From assembly GCA_963697355.1 (NCBI GenBank), contig CAVONV010000023.1, forward strand, positions 744,001 to 808,000: DNA of 64,000 nt. The letters are read 5' to 3'. Position numbers and translations under genes: made by a program. Each line of letters opens with the position of its first letter. Positions within the stretch are counted from its first letter, which is position 1. The notes beneath the pieces are model-generated. The model searched no databases. It saw nothing but the letters and a program-made list of their open reading frames with translations, and was not told where the DNA came from. Source of the DNA: CAVONV01 sp963697355. GTDB taxonomy: Bacteria > Acidobacteriota > Vicinamibacteria > Marinacidobacterales > DATDRI01. Positions 35,265-45,177 of the stretch are shown piece after piece.

Positions 35265-36188
35265 TCAACCTTGTGCATTAATCCATGTGTCGACACATTC
35301 CTTGAAGTTTGTAGCGATCGCCTCGATGGCCTGTTCTTCCTCGGCTCGATCCTCTATGAATCGCTTCAACGGCTCGCTGAAGTTGGTCCGGCCCACGGAG
35401 AAACCGATGAAACCTGGGACGGGTGCAGCGACCTCTAGCCACTGGTGCACTTTCTCTTTGTTGGACCCTCTTCCTAAGATGACACAGCCGACCTCCTCAC
35501 GCTCTTTCGTTGAGCGCACTTGAGCCGACACTTCCTCGGCATGCTCTCGTTGTTCGAAACCCTCGATTTTCCAAATGTCGGGCTCGATGCCGAAGTCCTG
35601 GATGGATTTGATGGATTCCACCATCCGCTTGTAACGCATCTCTGTGTCATAGCGATCGCCCGCATTTTTTTCGTCGTCGGTTGTGGCAGGGACGAGAAGC
35701 TCGAACATGAGACGGTAGTCTGCTGTCGAGTGGATGTAGTCGAAAAGCATCTTCAGCCGCGTCAACTGTGTGTTGTTGGCTGCTTGATCGTCTTCAGGGT
35801 GGTAACTGATCAAGACCTTGACCATGTCCGGCGTGAGGAATCGGATGTGGTCGGACCAACGTCCACCGTACTCGAAATCGAATACCTTCAATCCGGCTTT
35901 CTCGACACAGACGATGGCGGGGATCCCTTTAGATTTCGCGTCGGCGATGATATGAGATGCGAACTGAGCGTCAACGAGGATCCCCACGTGCTCTCGTGGA
36001 ACGCCCATTTCGATGGCCATGAGGAGTCCACGGTAGATGATCGTTTTGGCCTCGGACACCTGAGTGAATTGATCATCATCTGGGTCGATGTTCGGGAGGC
36101 CTTTGAAGCCGAAGTAAGTCTTTGTGAAGTTACCACGGTGATCAAAGGGCTGAACGAATAGTGGGCGATTGTACCCAAGGTTTTTCAT
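35265..36188 (-). CDS. DUF2090 family, 2-deoxy-5-keto-gluconate-6-phosphate aldolase-like
   Basis: The 307-residue protein begins with LFVQPFDHRGNF and continues as a TIM-barrel-type protein (GILVDAQFAS, KVLISYHPEDD, DIWKIEGFEQREHAEEV, VGCVILGRGSNKEKVHQWL, GFIGFSVGRTNFSEPL). This matches the DUF2090 module found as the C-terminal part of inositol-catabolic IolC fusions and alone in several phyla, related to class II-type deoxy-ketogluconate phosphate aldolases. No inositol genes are nearby, so the substrate is open. Cytoplasmic, monocistronic, with a strong terminator downstream. Confidence 0.85.
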   Translation of the reverse strand: MKNLGYNRPLFVQPFDHRGNFTKTYFGFKGLPNIDPDDDQFTQVSEAKTIIYRGLLMAIEMGVPREHVGILVDAQFASHIIADAKSKGIPAIVCVEKAGLKVFDFEYGGRWSDHIRFLTPDMVKVLISYHPEDDQAANNTQLTRLKMLFDYIHSTADYRLMFELLVPATTDDEKNAGDRYDTEMRYKRMVESIKSIQDFGIEPDIWKIEGFEQREHAEEVSAQVRSTKEREEVGCVILGRGSNKEKVHQWLEVAAPVPGFIGFSVGRTNFSEPLKRFIEDRAEEEQAIEAIATNFKECVDTWINAQG

Positions 36189-36555
36189 TTGGGCTCAGTT
36201 TACGCCTGTCGGAAGTGGGCTGCAAGGGAAGAGAAACCGGATGGGGTGACAGTCCCCAAAGAAGGACAGCCACCTCGGCGTGAAATAGTGGGAACTTTTT
36301 TTGTTTTCGGGACTCTAAGGTGGTAAGAACAATAAATCCGGGTTCGGGAGAATCCGGAGACTTATTGAAGACTGGACCATTAATAACATCACAGAATCCT
36401 TCCAATTCATGCTCCCCGGTCGATACGCTCGGGGAGCACCTCCTTTGTTCATGTTTTTTGCCCATTTCATTGAGGGAATCGCTCCCTTTTTGCTACGATA
36501 GTAGGTTGCTCTTCCTACAAAGGAATTCAAGGGTTCGGGGCCAAGAGGTAGCTTC
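36189..36555. other. Divergent promoter region with a hairpin
   Basis: Between the leftward DUF2090 gene and the rightward htrA-like gene. A perfect 8-bp hairpin GCTCCCCG/CGGGGAGC (36411-36418, 36430-36437, 11-base loop) is followed by TTTTTT at 36454-36459 on the plus strand and could end a short plus transcript. I see no small gene. Confidence 0.45.
36470..36499 (+). promoter_or_regulatory. Possible promoter of the htrA-like operon
   Basis: TTGAGG (36470-36475) and TACGAT (36494-36499) are 18 bases apart, about 55 bases before the start codon. Both hexamers match the consensus at four of six positions. Confidence 0.35.
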
Positions 36556-37929
36556 ATGTTTGAACGGACACGATCGATCTATGTGAGTGCAGCCATTCTG
36601 CTGCTAGGTGTGATGACGGAAGCTTCGCAGGTTGCGCCATCGGTAGAGTTACAAGAACGGATCTATGCGGCTCGGGACAAGGTCGCACGCGCATTGGTCA
36701 ACGTCCAGCCCATTAAGGACGTATATTCGTCTGGTGAACGACGGAGCTCGACCGGAGTGGGGAGCGGATTCGTCTATGACGGCGAGGGCCACGTCATCAC
36801 GAACTATCACGTGGCGGGAAAGGCCAAACGCCTCATTATCACGTTGAGCTCGAAGCACCGGGTCCCGGGCGAGGTGGTTGGAGGGGATCCTTTGACCGAT
36901 ATCGCCGTACTCAAGCTGGACTTGTCGGAAGGACAGCCCTTGCCGGAGCCGGTGGAGCTCGGTGATTCCGACGAGCTCGAAGTTGGCGAGTACGTCATGG
37001 CGCTCGGGAGCCCGTTGGCTCTACAGAGGTCGCTTTCGTTCGGAGTGGTGAGCAGCAAGAATCGTTATCTTTCCGATGACTTCAAGCTGCCGACGGGTGA
37101 GAAGACGGGCTCCTTCAACACGTGGATTCAAACCGACGCAGCCATCAACCCGGGCAACAGCGGCGGCCCGCTGGTGAATCTCCGCGGTGAGGTCGTGGGA
37201 GTCAACTCGCGGGGTGCTTTTGGGGCCTCGAGCATTGGTTTTGCCATCCCCATCAATATAGTGAGGGAAGTGGCTTCGGAGCTCATCGAGCACGGGAGAG
37301 TGCGTAGGAGCTGGCTCGGGCTGGAGTTTCAACCCCGCGAGGAGCTGGCGCAATACTTCGAAGCAGAGCCTGCTCCAGGCGTCATCATCAGCAGCGTGGA
37401 GCCCGACTCCCCGGCCGCCCGCGTGGGAATTCAGGCGGGCGATATGTTGACAGGCTACCGAGGGGAAGTGCTATCGGTGCAATTCAACGAACAGTTGCCC
37501 ATCATCTATAAGATGATCGCCGATACGCCGGTGGGGCAAGAGGTAGAGGTTCTCATTCAACGCCAGGCGGGAGAGATGCTCTTCACGGTGACCACTGAAG
37601 AACGAAGTGAAGCGACATCCGATGAAGCCGAGTGCGAAAGTTGGGGATTCACGGCAAAGGATATCACCCGCGAGTATGCGTTGGAGTTCAACTTGCCGGA
37701 CGAGGATGGAGTCCTCGTGGTTGGTGTCAAGCCGAACGGGCCCGCCTTTCGGGCCGAGCTCTTTCCGGGTGATAGGGTAGTTGCTCTGGAAGGAGAGCCT
37801 GTCGATGGGCTCGAGACTCTCAAGGAAATGTACGACCGGCTGGATGGCGCGAAGGCGAGCTCCGTTCTTCTGACCATCATGCGCCGTCACTCTCGCCGAT
37901 TGGTTTTCATCGAGGACATCTATGAGTAA
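36556..37929 (+). CDS. HtrA/DegP-type serine protease with two PDZ domains
   Basis: The 457-residue protein has an N-terminal signal/anchor (MFERTRSIYVSAAILLLGVMTEAS), a trypsin-like domain with His85 (NYHVAG), Asp115 (TDIAVLKL) and Ser202 (PGNSGGPL), and two PDZ domains (about 265-350 and 375-450; GVIISSVEPDSPAARVGIQAGDML and GVLVVGVKPNGPAFRAELFPGDRVV). It should degrade or refold damaged periplasmic proteins. AGAGGT precedes the ATG. Its stop overlaps the start of the next gene, a pseudoprotease of the same architecture. Confidence 0.93.
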   Translation: MFERTRSIYVSAAILLLGVMTEASQVAPSVELQERIYAARDKVARALVNVQPIKDVYSSGERRSSTGVGSGFVYDGEGHVITNYHVAGKAKRLIITLSSKHRVPGEVVGGDPLTDIAVLKLDLSEGQPLPEPVELGDSDELEVGEYVMALGSPLALQRSLSFGVVSSKNRYLSDDFKLPTGEKTGSFNTWIQTDAAINPGNSGGPLVNLRGEVVGVNSRGAFGASSIGFAIPINIVREVASELIEHGRVRRSWLGLEFQPREELAQYFEAEPAPGVIISSVEPDSPAARVGIQAGDMLTGYRGEVLSVQFNEQLPIIYKMIADTPVGQEVEVLIQRQAGEMLFTVTTEERSEATSDEAECESWGFTAKDITREYALEFNLPDEDGVLVVGVKPNGPAFRAELFPGDRVVALEGEPVDGLETLKEMYDRLDGAKASSVLLTIMRRHSRRLVFIEDIYE

Positions 37930-39367
37930 TGTGCTTTTGGCCAGTATGACTCTTCTTGCTGCACTAGGAGCCACTTCGGAGGACACGACCTCCAACAAAC
38001 TTGCTGCGCTGGAGCAGCAGTATCGGCAGAGCCTGGTGCAGGTTCGTTACACGCAGCAAGTGCAATTTTCGACGGCCGATCCACCACAGGAAAGCGAGTT
38101 GACGACGACCGGCGTGATTGTTTCTGAAGACGGTGTTGTCTTAGTGAGTGCAGCCATCTTCGAACCCTTCAACGAAGTGCCCCAAGGCATGGGTATCCGG
38201 TTTCCTTCCTCGGTAACTCGCGCCGATGCAGAGATTCGAGAGGTTCGCATCCGTGTCGATGGCGAGGAGTATCCAGGTACGCTTCTTGGGCGGGATATCG
38301 ATGCCGACGTGGCTTTCCTTCGTATCGATACGGAGGGTCGTTCCTTCAAACCGGTCGTCTTCGGACCGGAGCCTGTGGCGGGGATTGGGCAAGAAGTGGT
38401 CGTTTTGAGCCGCCTTCCGGAACCTCTCGGGCCAAGTTTGGCGGTCGAGCTCACGAGAGTTCAGTCGGTCGTTACCAAACCTCGTGACGGTTTCCTCGTC
38501 GCTACCGGTTCTGCCGATCCCGTCGGCTCTTTGGTCTGTGACCTCGACGGTCATCCGCTGGGAATGCTCGACGCTCTCATGGTTCCCATGCCTCAGGCGA
38601 ATCTCAGGAACCCGCTGAGCCTCATTGCCATGGTCCGTGGTTTACCCAAGAGTGTAGGGAGGGGATTCGCGCGTCCGTCGTCCCTCCTTGCCAAAGCGGC
38701 CGCCAGCCCGCCGGAGGCGAATGCAGCGCGGCGTGGTTGGCTAGGTGTGGAGATGCAGGTCTTGACTCCCGAGCTCGCCTCTCACATGAAGCTGGGTGCG
38801 GACTCCGGGATTATTCTTGGATACGTCTACCGAGGCTCGCCTGCGGAGACAGCCGGCCTCGAAGTCGGTGATATTCTGGTAGAGTTCCAGGGAGATCCCA
38901 TCGAGGCGAGTAGGGAAGAAGATCTAGGAACCTTCGCTGAAAAGCTTCTGCGTGTGGGCGCGGGGTCTGAAGTACGTTTCGGATATTTACGTGAAGGCGA
39001 ACGCCGAGCCGCGGTGGCCCAATTATTACCTGCGCCCAAGACTCGTCGAGAGGCCGAGACGGTGGAAGCGGAGGAGCTCGACATCACGGTCCGTGAATTG
39101 ACATACGATTATCTGGCCACTCGTTACTATGAGCCCGACAAGAAAGGCGTGGTCGTTCAAAAAGCTCCCGTTGCGGTGCGGACCAATCCCAATCACGTGG
39201 TCCGCGGGGATCTCCTCGTCAAGATTGACGAGAGAGCGGTGGACGACCTCGATTCCTTTCGCAAGGTCGTTGACGAGATCCGAAGGGAACAACCCGAGGA
39301 AGTGGTCTTGTTCGTCGAACGCGGTCGTGAAAGCTTCTTCTTTGCCGTCAAGCCGGAGTGGGAGTAG
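37922..39367 (+). CDS. HtrA-like pseudoprotease with PDZ domains
   Basis: The 481-residue protein repeats the HtrA plan (hydrophobic N-terminus, beta-barrel domain to about 225, PDZ about 270-365 with GVEMQVLTPELASHM and GIILGYVYRGSPAETAGLEVGDIL, then a second PDZ-like part). The catalytic triad is lost: the NYHV position reads SAAI, and GNSGGP is replaced by DPVGSLVCDLDG; only the Asp region DADVAFLRID is recognisable. It starts inside the end of the active protease gene (ATGAGTAA overlap of 8 bases), so both are made together. I infer a regulatory or scaffold partner of the protease, possibly in mixed oligomers. Confidence 0.88.
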   Translation: MSNVLLASMTLLAALGATSEDTTSNKLAALEQQYRQSLVQVRYTQQVQFSTADPPQESELTTTGVIVSEDGVVLVSAAIFEPFNEVPQGMGIRFPSSVTRADAEIREVRIRVDGEEYPGTLLGRDIDADVAFLRIDTEGRSFKPVVFGPEPVAGIGQEVVVLSRLPEPLGPSLAVELTRVQSVVTKPRDGFLVATGSADPVGSLVCDLDGHPLGMLDALMVPMPQANLRNPLSLIAMVRGLPKSVGRGFARPSSLLAKAAASPPEANAARRGWLGVEMQVLTPELASHMKLGADSGIILGYVYRGSPAETAGLEVGDILVEFQGDPIEASREEDLGTFAEKLLRVGAGSEVRFGYLREGERRAAVAQLLPAPKTRREAETVEAEELDITVRELTYDYLATRYYEPDKKGVVVQKAPVAVRTNPNHVVRGDLLVKIDERAVDDLDSFRKVVDEIRREQPEEVVLFVERGRESFFFAVKPEWE

Positions 39368-39373
39368 AGGTTA

Positions 39374-39405
39374 GCGGCACTATGCAGCAAGAAAAAAGGT
39401 GCCGC
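39374..39405 (+). terminator. Hairpin after the pseudoprotease gene
   Basis: GCGGCAC (39374-39380) and GTGCCGC (39399-39405) can pair, seven bases after the stop codon, across an A-rich 18-base loop. No U-run follows. Confidence 0.4.
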
Positions 39406-39407
39406 AA

Positions 39408-39625
39408 GTGAAAGTGGCCAGCGGCCAGTCCGCCTTCGCTCTGCAGGTCTGAAAACAGTGGCGGAGCTTCCGCCTCCGTCGCTGGGGGTGATATCGTTGC
39501 AGCGACTTCGGCGAGACTCGCCGAAGCGGTGCGTAGGCGGTCGGCGAGACCTCGCCATAGCCGTCGGCCTGAACCCATCGCCAACGGCGTAGGCGGGTGA
39601 CCAGTGGGTAGTGGCCAGCACGAAA
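39408..39625. repeat. Composite repeat: CCAG units flanking GC-rich palindromes
   Basis: The segment opens with gtggccagcggccagtc and closes with gtgaccagtgggtagtggccagc, both CCAG-type heptamer repeats. Between them are three near-perfect palindromes: GGCGGAGCTTCCGCC (39462-39476), CTTCGGCGA/TCGCCGAAG (about 39506-39526) and GGCGAG/CTCGCC (about 39543-39556). It lies between two rightward genes and has no reading frame of note. It resembles a mobile-type palindromic intergenic element. Confidence 0.6.
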
Positions 39626-39630
39626 CAACT

Positions 39631-42474
39631 ATGGAACCTGATTGGCTGGTGGTCAAAGGGGCCCGGCAACACAACCTCAAGAACATCACGGCCGAGATTC
39701 CGAAAAAGAAACTCGTTGTCTTCACCGGTGTTTCTGGCTCGGGCAAATCCTCTCTTGCCTTCGACACTCTCTATGCCGAGGGGCAGCGTCGCTACGTTGA
39801 GTCTCTATCCAGCTACGCTCGTCAGTTTCTGGGCCAGATGGACAAGCCTATTTATGACACGATTCGAGGCCTCTCACCCACTATATCCGTCGATCAGAAG
39901 TCGTCGAGTCATAATCCCCGCTCTACCGTTGGAACGACCACGGAAATCTATGACTACTTGCGCGTGCTTTTTGCCCGTATCGGCAAGCTCGAGTGCTACC
40001 GTTGCGGTCGGAGGGTGGCGGAGCAGTCGTCTCAGCAAATCGTGGCGGAGATTGGAAAACTTCCGGAAGATACGCGCTTTCAAATCGTTGCGCCCCTCGT
40101 GTCGGAGCGAAAAGGGGAGCACCGAGACGTGATTGACGCGGCGCGGCGAAGCGGCTTCACGCGTATTCGTGTCGATGGAGAAGTTCGTTCGCTCGAAGAT
40201 GACATCGAGCTCGACAAGAGAAAGAAACACTCGCTTGAGCTGGTTGTCGATCGCCTTGTAGCCAAGCCTGGCAAGTCGGCATCCGAGGCCCGTCTCGCCG
40301 GCTCGGTAGAAACGGCGCTCCGGAGCGGTGGCGGTGTACTCATAGTGGCGGTGGAAGGCGGTGACGACATGCTCTTTTCCGAGCATCGAGCCTGTCACCA
40401 CTGCGGAATCAGTTTCCCCGATCTTACACCTCAGCTTTTTTCGTTCAACTCGCCCCAAGGCATGTGCCGTGAATGCAACGGGTTGGGAACCCGGGCGGAG
40501 ATGGACATTGAGCTCATGGTGCCCGACAAGTCGCTCTCCATCAACCAGGGAGCGATCAAGCCTCTGGGTTTGGTCGGTGAGAAGACTGGCTGGTCTACCG
40601 ACATACTTCGGGCCGTGGCCAAGTTCTTCCATATCGATCTCGACAAGCCTTGGTCGAAGCTTACGAAAAAAGAAAAACAACCGATTCTTTATGGTGCGGG
40701 CGATCAGAAGTTCAACGTCAAATGGTCGGGAAGCTCGGGACACGGAAACATCAAGCTGCGGTTCGAGGGAATCATGCCGGCCATGATGCGGCGGATGAAA
40801 GAAACCCGTTCCGAGAGGATGCGCCGGTACTATGTCAAATATCTGTCCGAGAGGGATTGCTCCGCTTGCGCCGGCACCCGTCTTCGTCGCGAGGCTCTAG
40901 CAGTACAGATCGGTGGCAAGAACATCGCCGACCTGTCCAGTATGACCATCGACGAGGCTTTCTTGTTCTCTACAACGGTCCGTTTTTCCGGGACGGATGC
41001 TTTGATCGGCGGCGAGCTCATGAAGGAGATCGTCAACCGTCTCCGGTTTCTTCGGGACGTAGGGTTGGGGTACCTCTCTCTCAATCGTTTGGCGCCTTCC
41101 CTTTCGGGAGGTGAATCACAGCGGATCCGACTGGCCAGTCAAATTGGTTCCGAGCTCACGGGGGTTGTCTACATTCTCGATGAGCCCTCGATTGGGCTTC
41201 ATCCCCGCGACAATTCCAAGCTCATCGATGCGCTTCGGCGCCTGCGAGATGTGGGCAACAGTGTCATCGTCGTGGAGCACGATCGCGAAACCATCGAGGC
41301 GGCGGACCATTTGCTCGACTTCGGCCCTGGGGCTGGTGTCGAGGGCGGTGAGATCGTGGCGGCGGGAACACCCGAAGAGGTCAAGTCAAATGCCCATTCG
41401 ATCACGGGAAAGTACCTGTCGGGGAAACTCGCCATCCCGATTCCTGAGAAGAGGCGGCGGCCTTCTGGACATCACATCGAGATCGTAGGAGCGCAGGAGA
41501 ACAACCTCAAGAACCTCGATGTTCAGATTCCGCTGGGACTACTCGTTGGCATCACGGGGGTCTCGGGAGCCGGTAAGAGCAGCTTGATCAATCACATTTT
41601 GTATCCGGCTCTGGCGCGCAACCTGCAGCGTTCGGAAAGACACGTGGGGGCTCATCGCTCGATTCGTGGCGTGCAACACCTCGATAAGGTCATTGATATC
41701 GATCAATCTCCTATCGGGCGCACGCCAAGGTCCAATCCGGCGACCTATACGAAGGTTTTCGACGAGATCCGCAAGTTCTTTGCGACACTTCCCGATGCGC
41801 GCATCCATGGCTACGCTCCGGGTCGGTTCTCCTTCAACGTCAAGGGAGGCCGGTGCGAGCATTGCCAGGGTGATGGCGTCATTCGCGTTGAGATGCACTT
41901 TCTTGCCGATGTCTACGTTCCTTGTGAAGTATGCAAGGGGCGGCGGTTCAATGAGGCGACGCTTCAAGTCCGCTACAAAAACCACTCGATAGCAAACCTG
42001 TTGAATCTCACTGTTTCCGAAGCAGCGAAGCTCTTCGAGCACCATCCCAACATTCGGCGCATTCTCCAGACGCTCATTGAAGTCGGTCTGGGCTATATCA
42101 AGCTCGGCCAGAGCTCACCCACGCTCTCCGGAGGTGAGGCTCAGCGCGTCAAGTTGTCCCGAGAGCTTGCCAAACGCTCCACCGGCCGAACGCTCTACAT
42201 CCTCGACGAGCCCACAACCGGACTCCATTTCGACGATATAGCGAGACTGTTGAACGTCCTCAACCGTCTCGTTGACCAGGGAAACACGGTCGTGGTCATC
42301 GAGCATAACCCCGACGTTGTCAAAACAGCGGATTACCTCATAGATCTCGGACCGGAAGGTGGTGAAAAAGGGGGCCGCATCGTCGCCTCCGGGACTCCGG
42401 AAGAGGTGGCCCGCGTACCTTCCTCTTACACAGGCAAGTTTCTCGCCGAGATCTTGAGCGAAGACGCCGCTTAG
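39631..42474 (+). CDS. uvrA: Excinuclease ABC subunit A
   Basis: The 947-residue ATPase recognises DNA lesions for nucleotide excision repair. Both ABC modules are complete: Walker A GVSGSGKSS and GVSGAGKSS, signatures LSGGESQR and LSGGEAQR, Walker B ILDEPSIGLH and ILDEPTTGLH. Zinc-finger cysteines are present (CHHCGISF...CRECNG and CEHCQGDG...CEVCKG). A GTG frame opens at 39604 within the repeat, but MEPDWLVVKGARQHNLKNI at 39631 matches family N-termini. No uvrB or uvrC nearby, as is common. The promoter must lie in the repeat-rich gap. Confidence 0.97.
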   Translation: MEPDWLVVKGARQHNLKNITAEIPKKKLVVFTGVSGSGKSSLAFDTLYAEGQRRYVESLSSYARQFLGQMDKPIYDTIRGLSPTISVDQKSSSHNPRSTVGTTTEIYDYLRVLFARIGKLECYRCGRRVAEQSSQQIVAEIGKLPEDTRFQIVAPLVSERKGEHRDVIDAARRSGFTRIRVDGEVRSLEDDIELDKRKKHSLELVVDRLVAKPGKSASEARLAGSVETALRSGGGVLIVAVEGGDDMLFSEHRACHHCGISFPDLTPQLFSFNSPQGMCRECNGLGTRAEMDIELMVPDKSLSINQGAIKPLGLVGEKTGWSTDILRAVAKFFHIDLDKPWSKLTKKEKQPILYGAGDQKFNVKWSGSSGHGNIKLRFEGIMPAMMRRMKETRSERMRRYYVKYLSERDCSACAGTRLRREALAVQIGGKNIADLSSMTIDEAFLFSTTVRFSGTDALIGGELMKEIVNRLRFLRDVGLGYLSLNRLAPSLSGGESQRIRLASQIGSELTGVVYILDEPSIGLHPRDNSKLIDALRRLRDVGNSVIVVEHDRETIEAADHLLDFGPGAGVEGGEIVAAGTPEEVKSNAHSITGKYLSGKLAIPIPEKRRRPSGHHIEIVGAQENNLKNLDVQIPLGLLVGITGVSGAGKSSLINHILYPALARNLQRSERHVGAHRSIRGVQHLDKVIDIDQSPIGRTPRSNPATYTKVFDEIRKFFATLPDARIHGYAPGRFSFNVKGGRCEHCQGDGVIRVEMHFLADVYVPCEVCKGRRFNEATLQVRYKNHSIANLLNLTVSEAAKLFEHHPNIRRILQTLIEVGLGYIKLGQSSPTLSGGEAQRVKLSRELAKRSTGRTLYILDEPTTGLHFDDIARLLNVLNRLVDQGNTVVVIEHNPDVVKTADYLIDLGPEGGEKGGRIVASGTPEEVARVPSSYTGKFLAEILSEDAA

Positions 42475-42631
42475 AAGGCGGCCCAGAAAAGGGCGTATCC
42501 TCAGGTGTCGAGGTGCCCGTCCGGCAAGGTGTGAGGAGTGAATAGTATCGACGTAGGTGACCGACGAGCAATGCAGTCAGAGGGGAAGGATCGGCATTCC
42601 CAAAAGGGCTAGTTGTTCCTAGCTGATAGCC

Positions 42632-45102
42632 ATGGCCAAGACAACAGGTGTGTTTTTCGTTTTGATGATTGCCGGCGTTGCCGCGTCGGCCGCTGCTTCT
42701 CCTTTCGAGGGATTGGAAGATGAACTGCGTCGAGAGGCCACGCTGCACTTGGTCCGAGAGCCCCTTTCCCTTGGACAAATCCGTGACCTCTCCAGTATTC
42801 ACGATGTGATCGCCTTGGAGAAACTCGACGAAGCCTTACGGCACCGACTCGAGTTACGGCAGAGCCTCGGCGTGATCGCCCCTCGCGAGCTCGATCGAGA
42901 GCTTGTTGAGACGCTTCTTGGCATAGAGAAGCTGGATCCTGACGTCGCAGGGGATCGAGCGAGACAAATGCTGGAACGTCTGCCATCCAACAGCCTGCCT
43001 GCCTCTACCTCGCGGCATGTTTTGGCACGGCGAGGTGATATCTCGGTGATTCGAGAGGCAATGGCGCTCTACTTCGAAGCACCAGAAAAGTGGGGACGAG
43101 TTTTGGGTGAAGCTCGGGAGTCCACTGACGACCCGCGATTGCGGGATTTCTCTCCGCCGAAAACGCCGCAAGTGGCTCCCGTCTCCTTGCCTCTTTTCCA
43201 GACTCTATTGGAGCGCACATTGGCAGGCTCTCGAGACAAGTGGAAGCTCGGAGAGTTGTTGTTTTGGGCGGAAAAGAAGCGAAGTTTGGTCGCGACGCGC
43301 TTACTGTTTCACATGCCTGAGGGAACGCTACACGAAGAATGGGTGAGCAAGGTTCTTGCCGACTTTGCCGCCACCGTCGAGACGGCAGGTGGGTGTCGGA
43401 CAGATGCGGTCCGCTTGAGGTCCTTGGCGGCGTTGGGATGGCGAGGCTCAAAGAGCGGAGCCCCGTTGCTTCTTCAGGCCCTCGATGGGGAGGAGCCTTT
43501 AGCCGCTGCAGTGAGCGCTTTGGCCCTAGGGCGTATGGGATTGGTGGGGGCGCAATCATTGCTTCGGGAAAAAGCACTGTCCGACGAGCCCCATGTGGCT
43601 TCCGCCGCAGTAGCTGCACTAATGAAAATGGGGGGAGAGAAGAAGCTCTTGACCTCGTGGCGAGACGAACGAGTTGGAGTCTACGCGATGCCGCTCCCGT
43701 CCTCGAGGTTCTCGACGGGCTCAACGAAGCAGATGCAGTCGTCATAAAGAAGATTATGGATCGTGTCACAAACTCGGAGGACCGTTTCCGGTTGTTGCGA
43801 TTACTGGCCGAGCGGGACGACGTTACGCTCACCAAGCTCGATTTGGAGTCGAATTGCGTCGATCCTCTCTTTCCGTATCTTTCTCGATCCGCGTACGGAT
43901 CGTTGCGAGTTCTCGTTCTGGAAACCGGAGTGGAATCGCGCGGAGCCGCCTTGGCCGCGCTACTGCTTTCCCCGACGGCAAGTCGGGCCGAAAAAATGGA
44001 GGCGGCGAAGACACTGGGTGAATCCTGGCCCGATGCCGTTGTTCGAGGCGGGCCTCGCGCCATCGAAGCTTTGAATCGATTGGAATTCTGGAAGCACCGA
44101 GGCAAAGAGGTCTTTTCTCCAAAGAGCGTGACGAGCGAGTGGATTGAGGCGATGTCGATGCTGGCCGGAGTGAACGCGCGCCAGGCTCTCGAACGTGTGG
44201 GAACCGTGGAAGCTATCGGGAAGCTCGCGGAAAGGGAAGACCGTCTATTGGCACTGCCCGCCTTGAGTCGGCTAAAGCGAGAAGGGGATGATGACGTCCG
44301 ACAAGCTGCGGAGATGGTTCTTCTTTCTTTGGGTGCTCCAGGGGCATCGATGCTGATGGAACAACGCTTGGGGCATCCCGACGCGTTGCGCTCTTTGGTT
44401 CCACACTCCAATGCCACTCCACATGCCGCAGAGGTCTTGGCCGCAGTTGCCGTGGGTGACGAACCTCGCCCGGATGTTCAGGCCTCGCTGTTTGCCTTCT
44501 ATCAGAGCCGTCCCCAGGAATACTCAGTCTTGCTTGATATTGATGAGCCCTCAGCGCATCGTCGTATTCATTCCACTTTGGCACTCTCCGACAATCCGGC
44601 GAGTCTACCGGTGCTGATGGACATTGCCGCTGTCGAGAAACGAATCGACTCGAGGCGGGCTGCTTTGAGGGGGCTTGCAGATGCCGAACTGGGTCGGGAT
44701 GCTTTCCGTCTTCACCGTAGCGCCGGGGACCCAAACCGTGGCGTTCGATTTGCGGTGGCTGCCGCACTGGTCCCGTCGGGCGAAGTCTGGGCCATGAGGT
44801 TGATGATGGCGGAGATGAGCCTGGAACGTCCGTGGGAACGGCTGGCTGCACTCAAGGCGATCCGAAAACTGCCGCGAGAGGAGGCAGAATCGCTTCTCGA
44901 GGCGCTTTTTTGGGATGGAACAGGTAATGCTTTCAGTAGTCACCTTCTCTTCGAGATGGTTGGCGGTGTCTCGAAGGAGCAGGAGCCACGGGCTTGGGAG
45001 ATTGTCTCCACTCAGTTGGACGAGGACCCCTACGCGCTTCTGATCGCGGCTCGATTGGAAAGATTGGATGCCGTGCAAGCGGTGATTGAAAGGATTGAAT
45101 AA
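42632..45102 (+). CDS. Exported HEAT-repeat protein, one frameshift
   Basis: Signal peptide MAKTTGVFFVLMIAGVAASAAASP, then about 800 residues of alpha-helical repeats in HEAT style (RLRSLAALGWRGSKSGAPLLLQAL, AAAVSALALGRMGLVGAQSLL, RAALRGLADAELGRDAF, ERLAALKAIRKLPREEAESLL). No enzyme motif. The frame is lost at the G6 run near 43633 and resumes one base off as GGREEALDLVARRTSW, so a single-base homopolymer miscount explains it. Without correction the first product is 371 residues. Probably a periplasmic protein-binding scaffold; role unknown. Confidence 0.8.
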
Positions 45103-45177
45103 GTGGGGCCTTCTTGACGTGAATCGACGAAGCTGGGAGAATCCGCATTCGAGTCACAAGGACAAAGGCGCATACGT

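Noticed and set aside
36411..36437. Hairpin before the htrA-like gene as a CIRCE heat-shock operator
   Set aside because: The arms (GCTCCCCG) do not match the TTAGCACTC inverted repeat.
43005..44417. 470-codon minus-strand frame
   Set aside because: Antisense to the HEAT-repeat gene; Ser/Arg-rich composition typical of a shadow frame.
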